Below the pieces are notes generated by a model. The model saw only the letters and a program-made list of their open reading frames with translations. It was not told the DNA's origin and searched no databases. The position numbers and the translations under genes were made by a program. Below, piece by piece: positions 49,821 to 58,918 of a stretch of DNA of 62,138 bases; the first letter of the stretch is position 1, and the number at the start of each line of letters is the position of its first letter. Source of the stretch: Amycolatopsis pithecellobii (lineage in GTDB: Bacteria > Actinomycetota > Actinomycetes > Mycobacteriales > Pseudonocardiaceae); the NCBI RefSeq assembly GCF_009707865.1, contig NZ_WMBA01000049.1, forward strand, positions 1-62,138, given 5' to 3'.

Positions 49821-51521
49821 CTAGAAGGCGATGTTCAGCGCGATGGTGAGGACCAGGGCGATACCGGCCAGCAGCACCGGCTTGCGGTACCAGCCGGCGT
49901 CTTCGCCGGTGGTCTCGTGCTTCAGCGACTCGCGCGGGGTGAGCGAGTACACGAGACCGACCAGTTCGGCGTCGGGCTTGGGTTTCGTGGCATAGGTGAC
50001 GACGACGCTGACCACGATGTCGACCACGAACGCCGCGATGGCCGCGAGGAAACTGGCGCCCTGGCCCGGGAGGTCGAAGGCGCCGGTCTTGTTGAGCACG
50101 AACACCAAGATCGCCGCGGCGGTACCGAACACAAGGCCCGACCAGCCCGCCGCCTTCGTCATCCGCTTCCAGAACATGCCGAGGATGAAGGTGGCGAAGA
50201 GGGGCGCGTTGAAGAAGGAGAACAGCGTCTGCAGGTAGTCCATCAGGTTCGAGTAGGTCGAAGCGATGAACGCCGTCCCGATCGCGAGGATGGTGGCGAT
50301 CGCGGTCATGACGCGGCCCAGCCGCAGGTAGTACCCGTCCGGCCGGTCCTTGATCACGTAACGCTGCCAGATGTCGTACGAGAACACGGTGTTGAACGAG
50401 CTCAGGTTCGCGGCCATACCCGCCATGAACGACGCGAGCAGCCCGGCGATCGCGACCCCGAGGATGCCGTTGGGCAGGATGTCGCGCATGAGCAGCAGGA
50501 GCGCGTTGTTGAAGGTCGCGCCGCTCGGCGCGTCCTTGCCGGCGAGCAGGGCTTCCTTGTTCTGCCCCATCAGTTCGGTCACGGTGACGGCCGCGACCAT
50601 GCCGGGGATGATCACGACGAACGGGATGAACATCTTCGGGAACGCACCGATGATCGGCGTGCGCCGGGCGGCGGACATGCTCTTGGACGCCATCGCGCGC
50701 TGGACCTCGACGAAGTTCGTGGTCCAGTAACCGAAGGACAGCACGAACCCGAGCCCGAAGATCAGGCCCAGCACCGACAGGAAGTTGCTGGTGAACCCGG
50801 TCAGCTGGTTACCCGGCCAGGAATGCAACTGCTCGCTGCCGCCAGGGCCGCCCGAGACCTTGTCCATCAGACCGCTCCAGCCGCCGACCTTGTACAGCCC
50901 GACGATGGTGAGCGGGATCAGCGCGGCGAGGATGACGAAGAACTGGAGCACCTCGTTGTAGATGGCGGCGGACAGCCCGCCGAGCGCGGTGTAGGCGAGC
51001 ACGATCGCGGCCGCGATGATGATCGAGACCCAGATCGGCCAGCCGAGCAGCAGGTTGACGACGCTGGCCAGCAGGTACAGGTTCGCGCCCGCGATGAGGA
51101 TCTGTGCGAGCGCGAAGCTGGCGCTGTTGACCCAGTGCGCGGCGGGCCCAAAGCGGCGCAGCATGAATTCGGGAACGCTGCGGACTTTCGAGCCGTAGTA
51201 GAACGGCATCATCACGACGCCGAGGAACAGCATCGCGGGGATCGCGCCGATCCAGAAGTAGTGCGCGGTCGGCAGGCCGTACTGGGCGCCGTTGGCCGAC
51301 ATGCCCATGACCTCGATCGCCCCGAGGTTCGCGGAAATGAAGGCGAGGCCGGTGACCCAGGCCGGCAGCGACCGGCCGGACAGGAAGAAGTCGAGGCTGG
51401 TCGAGACCTGCCTTCGTGCCAGGTAGCCGATGCCGAGCACCAGCACGAAGTAGAACGCGAGCAACACGTAGTCGATCGCGCTCGCATCAAGTCGCAGGTT
51501 CGCTGCGGCTAGGACATGCAC
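49821..51521 (-). CDS. Sodium:solute symporter (SSS family)
   Basis: 566 residues with about 13-14 helices and SSS features (DFFLSGRSLPAWVTGLAFISANLGAIEVMG; LLASFMAGMAANLSSFNTVF). GTG 51521 with GGAGGTG is preferred to ATG 51548. With dhaKLM directly downstream, the substrate may be dihydroxyacetone, a sugar or a related polyol (inference). Confidence 0.88.
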   Translation of the reverse strand: MHVLAAANLRLDASAIDYVLLAFYFVLVLGIGYLARRQVSTSLDFFLSGRSLPAWVTGLAFISANLGAIEVMGMSANGAQYGLPTAHYFWIGAIPAMLFLGVVMMPFYYGSKVRSVPEFMLRRFGPAAHWVNSASFALAQILIAGANLYLLASVVNLLLGWPIWVSIIIAAAIVLAYTALGGLSAAIYNEVLQFFVILAALIPLTIVGLYKVGGWSGLMDKVSGGPGGSEQLHSWPGNQLTGFTSNFLSVLGLIFGLGFVLSFGYWTTNFVEVQRAMASKSMSAARRTPIIGAFPKMFIPFVVIIPGMVAAVTVTELMGQNKEALLAGKDAPSGATFNNALLLLMRDILPNGILGVAIAGLLASFMAGMAANLSSFNTVFSYDIWQRYVIKDRPDGYYLRLGRVMTAIATILAIGTAFIASTYSNLMDYLQTLFSFFNAPLFATFILGMFWKRMTKAAGWSGLVFGTAAAILVFVLNKTGAFDLPGQGASFLAAIAAFVVDIVVSVVVTYATKPKPDAELVGLVYSLTPRESLKHETTGEDAGWYRKPVLLAGIALVLTIALNIAF

Positions 51522-51588
51522 CGGTGCACCTCCACGAGTCAACACCATTCAACAAGAACCACCAGGATCAACCTGACGAGCGCACATT

Positions 51589-51601
51589 ACTACCTGGTAG
51601 T
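51589..51601. promoter_or_regulatory. 13-bp palindrome upstream of the SSS-dha genes
   Basis: ACTACCTGGTAGT is a palindrome except for its central base, 68 bp before the symporter start. GntR/FadR-type regulators bind sites of this type. No regulator gene is adjacent. Confidence 0.45.
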
Positions 51602-51755
51602 GCACCTGTGAACGCAACCGGGGCGTCTTGACCGGGTTGAGACCGAAGTTGTCAGAAGCCAACCGCGAACCGGCGTGTGCGGCAACTCGAAGGCGCGCGG
51701 CACCCGCGGATTCCCGTTGGTACGAAAGGCAAAGACCGTTAGCCGGAACGGCGTA

Positions 51756-52415
51756 CTAGAAGAGGCGGAACTCGTCGCTTTCGGTCCCGCGCAAGGCCTC
51801 GTAATCGAGGGTCAGGCACCGGATCCCGCGGTCCTCCGCGAGTGTGCGGGCCTGCGGCTTGATCAGCTGCGCCGCGAACACACCCTGTACCGGCGCCAAC
51901 AGCGGGTCCCGGTTGAGCAGTTCGAGATACCTGGTCAGCTGTTCGACGCCGTCGATCTCGCCGCGGCGTTTGATCTCGACCGCGACCGTCGAGCCCGACC
52001 CGTCACGGCACAGGATGTCCACCGGGCCGATCGCGGTCGGATACTCCCGCCGTACCAACGAATAGCCCTCGCCGAGCGTCGTGATGTGCTCGGCCAGCAG
52101 CTCCTGCAGGTGCGCCTCGACGCCGTCCTTCTGCAGTCCGGGTTCGGCCCCCAGCTCGTGCTTGATCTCGTCGATCCGCTCGTCGATGCTGATCACGAGT
52201 TTTTCGCCGGCCTTGTTCTGCACGGTCCAGATGTCGCCGTCCTCGATGAGCCAGCAGGGCGGGCTCATCCAGTTCAACGGCTTGTAGGCGCGGTCGTCCG
52301 AGTGGATGGACACCGAGCCGTCAGCCTTGATGAGCAGCAGGCGGGTCGCCATCGGCAGATGGGCGGTCAGCCGCCCGGCGTAGTCGACCTGGCAACGAGC
52401 GATCACGAGACGCAC
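51756..52415 (-). CDS. nucS: NucS/EndoMS mismatch-specific endonuclease
   Basis: 219 residues; PD-(D/E)XK residues Asp133, Glu147 and Lys149 ([19 protein letters not shown]) and the C-terminal EFRLF, a sliding-clamp binding motif. Provides the non-canonical mismatch repair of actinobacteria that lack MutS/MutL. Confidence 0.93.
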   Translation of the reverse strand: MRLVIARCQVDYAGRLTAHLPMATRLLLIKADGSVSIHSDDRAYKPLNWMSPPCWLIEDGDIWTVQNKAGEKLVISIDERIDEIKHELGAEPGLQKDGVEAHLQELLAEHITTLGEGYSLVRREYPTAIGPVDILCRDGSGSTVAVEIKRRGEIDGVEQLTRYLELLNRDPLLAPVQGVFAAQLIKPQARTLAEDRGIRCLTLDYEALRGTESDEFRLF

Positions 52416-52453
52416 CCCAGGAGGGTAGAAGACGCCTTCGGCACACTGATCGG

Positions 52454-53005
52454 GTGGATCCCATTGAACAGGTCAGCTCCCGCGAGGTGTACCGGAACAA
52501 CTGGATGACCGTGCGTGAGGACGGCATCCGCCGTCCGGACGGCTCCGCGGGCATCTATGGCGTCATCGACAAGCCCCAGTACGCCTTGATCATCCCGCTC
52601 GACGGGGACCGCCTGCAGCTGGTCGAGCAATACCGGTACCCGCTCGGCCTGCGCCGCTGGGAATTCCCGCAGGGCACGGCCCCTGACCTGGCCGACGTCC
52701 AGCCGTCCGAACTCGCCGCCCGCGAGCTGCGCGAGGAAACCGGTCTCATCGCGGGAAAACTGGAAGACCTCGGACTGCTCGATGTCGCCGCCGGGATGTC
52801 CAGCCAGCGCGGCCGTGTCTTCCTCGCCACGGATCTCACCGAGGGTCCACATCAACGCGAACACGAGGAACAGGACATGCGCACGGCGTGGTTCACCCGC
52901 GCCGAGTTCGAGCAAATGGTGCGGGAAGGCGAGATCACCGACGCCCAGTCGATCGCCGCATACGCCCTGCTACTGCTCGAAGCATCATGGCATCAAACGC
53001 GATGA
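52454..53005 (+). CDS. Nudix hydrolase (ADP-ribose pyrophosphatase-like)
   Basis: 183 residues; Nudix box [25 protein letters not shown] is complete apart from a longer loop. GTG start. Likely cleaves ADP-ribose or a nucleotide sugar. Its 3' end overlaps the VapB operator. Confidence 0.85.
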   Translation: MDPIEQVSSREVYRNNWMTVREDGIRRPDGSAGIYGVIDKPQYALIIPLDGDRLQLVEQYRYPLGLRRWEFPQGTAPDLADVQPSELAARELREETGLIAGKLEDLGLLDVAAGMSSQRGRVFLATDLTEGPHQREHEEQDMRTAWFTRAEFEQMVREGEITDAQSIAAYALLLLEASWHQTR

Positions 53006-53014
53006 TGCTATGAT
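52981..53014. promoter_or_regulatory. VapB promoter and palindromic operator
   Basis: AGCATCAT (52981-52988) and ATGATGCT (53002-53009) are perfect 8-bp arms. TATGAT (53009-53014) ends six bases before the vapB ATG, so the transcript should be leaderless and the -10 lies against the operator, ideal for autorepression. Confidence 0.65.
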
Positions 53015-53020
53015 GATTAA

Positions 53021-53272
53021 ATGCGGACGACCATAACACTCGATTCGGACGTCGAAGCGTTGGTTCGGACGATGATGGCCGAGCGGGGGCTGTCGTTCAA
53101 GGAAGCGGTCAACACCGCGCTACGGTCGGCGTTGGCGAAGCGAAGCCAGGAGAACTTTCGAACGCGCACGTTTTCGATGGGCGCCCCGGCAGTCCCCCTC
53201 GACCAAGCGCTTCGCCTTGCCGCCGATCTCGAAGATGCCGAAATCCAGCGGAAGCTGAGCGTCGGTAAGTGA
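53021..53272 (+). CDS. vapB: VapB-type antitoxin (ribbon-helix-helix)
   Basis: 83 residues; N-terminal RHH fold (TTITLDSDVEALVRTMMAERGLSFKEAVN) followed by a toxin-binding tail. Overlaps vapC by one base (TGATG). Confidence 0.85.
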   Translation: MRTTITLDSDVEALVRTMMAERGLSFKEAVNTALRSALAKRSQENFRTRTFSMGAPAVPLDQALRLAADLEDAEIQRKLSVGK

Positions 53273-53697
53273 TGCTCGTCGATGCCAACGTGTTGCTGTA
53301 CGCGGTGAACAAGGACGCCCCGAACCACGAGGCAGCGCGCAGCTGGCTGGATCGAGCACTTTCGGTGGGTGGTTCAGTCGGCTTCACATGGGTCGTCCTG
53401 CTGGCTTTCCTCCGGATCAGCACGCACCCGAACATCTTCCGGAATCCACTGCCCTCGAACCTCGCTTTCGAGACGGTCGAGCAATGGCTTGATCAGCCGG
53501 GGGCCGTGGTCCTCCAGCCGACGCCACGGCACCTGGGAGTCCTTCGGGGCCTGCTCCGCTCGATCGGAACGGCCGGCAACCTCGTCAATGACGCACATCT
53601 CGCGGCGATCGCGGTGGAGCACGGCGCCGACGTGATGTCCTTCGATGCCGACTTCACTCGTTTCGACGGCCTACGCGTGCACCGGCCGAGTGAGTGA
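53272..53697 (+). CDS. vapC: VapC-type PIN-domain toxin ribonuclease
   Basis: 141 residues; PIN acids in LVDANVLLYAV (Asp4), NDAHLAAIA and SFDADF. An RNA-cleaving toxin paired with vapB. Convergent with the crotonase gene. Confidence 0.88.
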   Translation: MLVDANVLLYAVNKDAPNHEAARSWLDRALSVGGSVGFTWVVLLAFLRISTHPNIFRNPLPSNLAFETVEQWLDQPGAVVLQPTPRHLGVLRGLLRSIGTAGNLVNDAHLAAIAVEHGADVMSFDADFTRFDGLRVHRPSE

Positions 53698-53698
53698 A

Positions 53699-54472
53699 CT
53701 ACTCGCTCCAGTCCGGCTTCCGCTTCTCCAGGAAGGCGGCCATACCCTCACGCGCGGCCGGGGTCTGCGACGCCGCCGCCATCACTTCCAGGGCGATCGC
53801 ATAGGCATCCGCCTCGGGGCGGTCCAGCTGGGCGTACAGCGTTTGCTTGCCGAGGGCCTTGCTCGCGCGACTCCCCCGCGTCGCGCGCCCGAGTAGCTCG
53901 GCGACGGCGTCGTCGAGCTGGTCGTCCGGCACGACCCGGTTGATCAGACCCCAGTCGAGGCCGGTCGCCGCGTCGATGACATCACCGGTGAGCGCCAGTT
54001 CCATCAGCCTTTTCCGCCCCACTGCCCGCGCCACCGGGACGGCCGGGGTGTGACAGAACCAGCCACCTTTGCCGCCGGGCAACGCGAAACCGGCGGATTC
54101 GGCAGCCACCGCGAGATCACAGGAAGCGACGAGCTGACAGCCGGCGGCGGTCGCGAGCCCGTGCACCCGCGCGATGACCACCTGCGGGACCGACTGGATC
54201 GTCCGCATCAGATCGGTGCACAGCCGCAGCAGCGCACGGACCCCATCGAGATCACGGGCGGCGACGTCCCCGAAGTCATGGCCCGCGGAGAACACCGGCC
54301 CGGCGCCGGCGAGCACGATGCCCGTCGCGTCCGTCTGGCCGGCGTCACGAAACGCCGCCAGCAGCTCCCGCAAATGGTCCTCGGACAACGAGTTGCGCCG
54401 CGCGGCACGGTTCATCGTGATCGTGACCGTCTCACCGTCACGCTTCACCAGGATGTGTTGGTACTCGGCCAT
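53699..54472 (-). CDS. Enoyl-CoA hydratase/isomerase family protein (ECHDC3-like)
   Basis: 257 residues; CoA/oxyanion site in GPVFSAGHDF and HGLATAAGCQLVASCD. The segment GGWFCHTPAVPVARAVGRK resembles ECHDC3-like crotonases and lacks the usual paired catalytic Glu, so true hydratase activity is doubtful. Confidence 0.85.
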   Translation of the reverse strand: MAEYQHILVKRDGETVTITMNRAARRNSLSEDHLRELLAAFRDAGQTDATGIVLAGAGPVFSAGHDFGDVAARDLDGVRALLRLCTDLMRTIQSVPQVVIARVHGLATAAGCQLVASCDLAVAAESAGFALPGGKGGWFCHTPAVPVARAVGRKRLMELALTGDVIDAATGLDWGLINRVVPDDQLDDAVAELLGRATRGSRASKALGKQTLYAQLDRPEADAYAIALEVMAAASQTPAAREGMAAFLEKRKPDWSE

Positions 54473-54794
54473 GTTCCGAGCCTAGTTGCGGCGCGCGGTC
54501 AGCAGAACCACCAAAGCGGGGCGGCCATCACGACGAAGGCGAAACACACTCCGGAAAGGACTCCGGCAGAACGAAAACGAGCGTGCACTGGTGGAACTCC
54601 ACGGGAAATCGGGGGGTTGGGGAGGCGCTGCCCAAGCTCAACAGCGCGGCGCCAACGTAGATCAACATCGCGATGGATCGCAATGGGGGGCGGCGGAACG
54701 CGGTCGCCGGTTGCTGGCAACTCTCGGTGCGCCGACGCACCTCACTTGGGGGTACCACCAGCCCAAACGCGCACAACCGTGACCGGCGAACTAC
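54473..54794. other. Intergenic region with a possible broken membrane-peptide gene
   Basis: No intact gene is supported. On the minus strand a hydrophobic start (MLIYVGAALLSLG, ATG near 54676) and a second hydrophobic stretch (VLSGVCFAFVVMAAPLWWFC, ending near 54499) lie in different frames, suggesting a frameshifted two-helix protein. Confidence 0.45.
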
Positions 54795-57782
54795 TCAGAG
54801 TAGGTCTGGAGTTTCATCAAGCGAAACACCCGGTTGGGTGATGTCGGCGGGTCGGGCGCCGGGGATCGGCGGCGCCGCGGGCAGCGACTCGACCCGCCGG
54901 GTCAGCCGGTCGGCCTGCCATTGCCGGCCACGGCGACGGAAAATGTCGGCGGCCAGCAGCCATACCGCGCGCGCCTGTTCGGGCTCTCCGGCAGCCGCGT
55001 AGGCCCGGCCCAGCAGATCCAGCGCCGACGCCTCGGCTGCGGAAAGCCCGGTCTGCTTGGTCAGCTGGAGCGCCAGCCCGGCGGACTCGACTGCGTCGGC
55101 GTAACGCCGCCGGCTCAGGTTCAGCTCGGCCACCACCGTGTGCAGCCGGATTGCGGCCGAGACGTCCTGAACCGTCGCCAGCAGGACCGATGCTCGCGCG
55201 GCGAACTCGTCAGCCACCCGGTACTGGCCTCGGGCGCCCGCGATCTGACACCGCTCGGCGAGGGTCGAGACCTGCCCCGCCGTGTCGGCGAGCGCCTCAC
55301 GGAGTTCCAGCGCACGCTCGAAATGCCCGACCGCGACGTCGTATCGGCGCTCCTCGGCGGCGGTCTCCCCGAGGTAGTGCTCGACCTTCGCCTCCCGCAC
55401 GACATCGCCCTGCGCGCGGGCCATTGTCAAGCACTCACGGTAGATCGCGGTGGCCGCCGCCCGGTCGCCTCGTTTCCGCTCCGTCGCCGCGAGGTTGATC
55501 CGCACGGTGAGGATTCCGGTCGGCGCGTCCACTTCGGCCAGTATTTTCAGCGCTCGCTCGAAGTTCCGCGCGGCGGGTTCGGTGTCGCCGAGGGTGAGCT
55601 GGAAAAAGCCGAGATCGTTGAGCGTCGAGGCCACTGCTTCCGGATTGCGTTGCGCAGCAAGCATTTCAGCGGTCACGGTGAGCGCGGAGACCAGGTCTGC
55701 ATAGAACCCGAACCGGTCCATGAACCGCGCCGCCACGTGCGGCAGCGCCCAGCCGTACCGGGTCCGGCCGATCCACGCGGAATGGATGATCGCGCCCAGA
55801 TTGCTCCGCTCCCGCAGATACCAGGCATCCGCTTCCTCATTCCCGGCAATGGTCATGCCCCGGATCTCGGCGGGCACCGGCGGCAACCCGATATGCGGGA
55901 ACGCCACCCGGTGCGCGTCGAGCGCGGTCCCCAGATAGAAATCGAGCATCCTGGAGACGGCCTGGTCTGCTTCCGGATCGCCGTCCGCCAGACCGGCGGC
56001 AAAGGCGAGTACCAGATCGTGGACCCGGAACCGGTCGACGTCACCGGCCTGCTCCATCAGCTGCGCACCGACGAGCTCATCGAGATGTTGCCTTGTCGCG
56101 GGCAGACCTTCCCCGGCCAGCGCCGCGGCCACGCCGACGCCGAACTCCGCGCCGGGATGCAGGCCGAGCAACCGGAAAAGCCGCCCGGCTTCCACCGAAA
56201 GCGCTTGGTAGGAAAGGGAAAAAACCGCGTTCAGACTGCCGTCGGGGCTGTCCCCGTCTTGGCCGATGGCCAGCAGCAGCTCGCTGTCGCGCAGCTGCGT
56301 CACCAGCGCGGGCACCGGAACCGCAGGGCGGCTCGCGATCCGTTCCGCGACCAGGGTCAGCGCCAGCGGCAGGCCATGACACAGCTCCACCAGTACCCGC
56401 AACGTTTCCGGCACCTCACTCGCCCGCGCACCGATCCGGTCCGAAAGCAGCTCGATGCCGTGGGCGGCACCGAGTGGACCGACCGTCCACGAGGGAATGC
56501 CGTGGCGCACGGCGAGTTCGGTGAGACGGTGCCTGCTCGTGATGACCACCGCGCAGTCGCCGAACAGCGGCAGCAGCGCACGCACATGCGCCGAGTTCTG
56601 CACGTTGTCGAGCACGATGAGCTTCGGGCCGGCCTCCAGCAATGCGCGGAGTTTCTCGGCGCGCCCAGCGGGACCGACGATGTGCTCGACCGGATATCCC
56701 AGCTGGGCAAGGAAATCGTCGACGACATCCCCCGGTTCCAGCCGCCGTAGTTGCGAGAACCCGTGCAGGTCGGCGAACAGTACGCCGGCAGACAGCCGGT
56801 TCGACGCGCGGCGAGCCCAGCGGACGGCGAGCGTGGTCTTCCCGATCCCGCCGATACCGGCCAGCACCACCACCGACGCGCGCAGCCGCCCCGCCGCGAC
56901 CCCGGTGTGCTCGTCCAGCATCCGCAACAAATCGGCGCGGCCGATGAAACCGGCGACATCCGGCGGCAGCAGGCGTGGCCCCGCGACGATCCGGACCGGC
57001 TCGGCGGGGTGCCCGGATTCGAAGCGGCGTTGCAGCTCGTCATGGAAGTGCCGCAGCTCCTGCGCTTCGGCGTCCTGCCCGTCACCGCGCAGCTTCCGGT
57101 AGCTCGCCAGGTAGGTGTCCGTGGCCTCGCTGTGCCGTGAAAGGGAATGCAGGATTCGCAACTGGCGCCGGATCAGTCGTGGGTCGAAACCGTGCCGGCG
57201 GCTTATTTCACCGTGACGGGCCAGTGCGGCGTCGAACCGGCCGAGCGCGATCTGCTCGTCGAGCAGGAAGAGATTGGCCGGCAACCATTCTTCGGCGAGC
57301 ACGGCCTGCCGCCAGTTGCGGGCCGGTGAGGTGTCGAGGTCCAGTAACGGCTGGTCCCGCCAGAGTCCCAATGCCTCTTCGGCGAGGTCCACCGCGCACT
57401 CATGATCTTTTTCGTCGCGACAGTTCCGGGCCTGGGAAAGTAAATTCCGAAACACGTAATAATCGATCTGACTCTCGTCGGTATCCACGCGCAGACCACC
57501 ATTAACGGTGCTCAGTCGGCCCACAGCGCCGGCGTCCGCGAGTAATCGGCTTATCCGGTGCCGGTAAGTGTGACCGGTCGTTTTCCGGTCAGCAGGCGGT
57601 TGCTCGTCCTCCGTCCAGACCCACTCGACGAGCTGCGCGAACGACAGCCGCCGGTTGGGCTGAGCGAGCAACGCCGCCAGCACCTGCCGGAATTTACGCG
57701 GAACGTCCGCCTGCACAAGCGGGTTCCCGTGCGGATGCACGATCGTACTGCCCAGAATCCCGAACTCGAATCTTGTCCGCAC
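54795..57782 (-). CDS. AfsR/SARP-family regulator with NB-ARC and TPR domains
   Basis: 995 residues. Order: OmpR-type DNA-binding domain (1-95), bacterial transcriptional activation domain (about 95-245), NB-ARC ATPase (Walker A AGIGGIGKTT near 310; LIVLDNV near 392) and C-terminal TPR repeats (about 700-970). Such regulators often control secondary metabolism or development. GTG 57782 with GGGGAGG is chosen; the frame is open further upstream without support. Confidence 0.88.
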   Translation of the reverse strand: MRTRFEFGILGSTIVHPHGNPLVQADVPRKFRQVLAALLAQPNRRLSFAQLVEWVWTEDEQPPADRKTTGHTYRHRISRLLADAGAVGRLSTVNGGLRVDTDESQIDYYVFRNLLSQARNCRDEKDHECAVDLAEEALGLWRDQPLLDLDTSPARNWRQAVLAEEWLPANLFLLDEQIALGRFDAALARHGEISRRHGFDPRLIRRQLRILHSLSRHSEATDTYLASYRKLRGDGQDAEAQELRHFHDELQRRFESGHPAEPVRIVAGPRLLPPDVAGFIGRADLLRMLDEHTGVAAGRLRASVVVLAGIGGIGKTTLAVRWARRASNRLSAGVLFADLHGFSQLRRLEPGDVVDDFLAQLGYPVEHIVGPAGRAEKLRALLEAGPKLIVLDNVQNSAHVRALLPLFGDCAVVITSRHRLTELAVRHGIPSWTVGPLGAAHGIELLSDRIGARASEVPETLRVLVELCHGLPLALTLVAERIASRPAVPVPALVTQLRDSELLLAIGQDGDSPDGSLNAVFSLSYQALSVEAGRLFRLLGLHPGAEFGVGVAAALAGEGLPATRQHLDELVGAQLMEQAGDVDRFRVHDLVLAFAAGLADGDPEADQAVSRMLDFYLGTALDAHRVAFPHIGLPPVPAEIRGMTIAGNEEADAWYLRERSNLGAIIHSAWIGRTRYGWALPHVAARFMDRFGFYADLVSALTVTAEMLAAQRNPEAVASTLNDLGFFQLTLGDTEPAARNFERALKILAEVDAPTGILTVRINLAATERKRGDRAAATAIYRECLTMARAQGDVVREAKVEHYLGETAAEERRYDVAVGHFERALELREALADTAGQVSTLAERCQIAGARGQYRVADEFAARASVLLATVQDVSAAIRLHTVVAELNLSRRRYADAVESAGLALQLTKQTGLSAAEASALDLLGRAYAAAGEPEQARAVWLLAADIFRRRGRQWQADRLTRRVESLPAAPPIPGARPADITQPGVSLDETPDLL

Positions 57783-57946
57783 TGGCGACACCTCCCCTGG
57801 CGGCTTTCTCCAGAATGCCACGCACCACGCGAGAATGGGCCGGAATCGGAAACCTAACATTCAGCTGTCATCGGAAAAGATCGACTGTCATATTTCTGTC
57901 CACCCGGCGACCGGTCCATGACAGGATCCGGGCACAAGCTCGGCCT

Positions 57947-58918
57947 ATGCCGAAAAACCTCTTCCACAAGGTGCTTGTCGTGGCTCCGGATGCCCGGCTG
58001 TTCGAGCTGTTGTCGCTCGTGGAAACCGATTGGCGGATTCAGGTGGTGTTCACCGCGCCCGGGACGCCACCGGTCGAGGCCGCGCTTGTCCTGCCGTGGT
58101 ACGAAGCCGTCCGGCATGACTGGGATCTCATCCTCGCGACAAGCCCCCGGCACGTGTCCGGGCTACGTGGCCCGGTCCTGATCGCCGGCGACACCACCGG
58201 GCTGTGTCTCGACCGGATGCGCGCAAGTCTGCCGTTCCGTGCGCGCTACCGGGAAGCCCTCGGCGTCGGCACGGGTGGTGTACTGGTCACGGTCAGCTCG
58301 ACGTGGTCACGCAGCTCGGTGTTCCGGAGCATGCCGGAGCTGTGTGGCGGGCTACTCGCCGAGCTCACCGCGGATGCCGGCCGCATCGCGCTCGTCGTGC
58401 ATCCGCGGATCTGGGCCACGCACCGCGAACGACAGGTGCGCGCCTGGCTGTCCCCGTACCTCGACGCCGGACTGGCGCTCGTGCGGCCGTCCGACGGCTG
58501 GCAGGGGGCGATCGTCGGCGCCGACTGGGTGCTGGGCGACCACGGCCGCGTCACGGCGTTGGCCGCGGCGCTGGGCGTGCCCGTGACGGTCGCTGCCCGG
58601 CCCGATCACCTCCGCCGTGACAGCCCCGGCGACGTGCTCCGCCGGTCCGCACCCGCGCTTCGGCACGACCGGCCCTTGCTGTCACAACGCCAGACCGCCG
58701 CACAGCAGGCGGAACGGGTGCGGCGCGCGATCTCACCGGTTATCGGCGCGCCGGGAGCGACGGCACTGCGGGCGGCGATGTACGGCCTGCTCGGCATGTG
58801 CGAACTGGACCGCGGTCCGATACCGGTTCCACTGCCACGCGTCTTCGACGGCGTCCTCAGGCCCGGTCGAGCACCGCATGCAGGAACGCCCGCGTCCGCT
58901 CGTGCTCGGGCGCGGTGA
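57947..58918 (+). CDS. Conserved hypothetical protein, GT-B-like pattern
   Basis: 323 residues, divergent from the AfsR-type regulator. No family recognised for certain. VLVVAPDARLFELLSLVE at the start and DWVLGDHGRVTALAAALGVPVTVAA near 195-220 resemble the two Rossmann halves of GT-B glycosyl- or glycerophosphotransferases. The last 62 bp overlap the convergent ABC ATPase gene. Confidence 0.55.
   Translation: MPKNLFHKVLVVAPDARLFELLSLVETDWRIQVVFTAPGTPPVEAALVLPWYEAVRHDWDLILATSPRHVSGLRGPVLIAGDTTGLCLDRMRASLPFRARYREALGVGTGGVLVTVSSTWSRSSVFRSMPELCGGLLAELTADAGRIALVVHPRIWATHRERQVRAWLSPYLDAGLALVRPSDGWQGAIVGADWVLGDHGRVTALAAALGVPVTVAARPDHLRRDSPGDVLRRSAPALRHDRPLLSQRQTAAQQAERVRRAISPVIGAPGATALRAAMYGLLGMCELDRGPIPVPLPRVFDGVLRPGRAPHAGTPASARARAR

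Noticed and set aside
49164..51512. A 782-residue open frame opposite the symporter
   Set aside because: Low-complexity composition and full overlap with the SSS transporter whose helices are clear.
53002..53015. Run of ATGATG triplets before vapB as a tandem repeat
   Set aside because: It is explained by the operator arm, the -10 element and the upstream stop codon.
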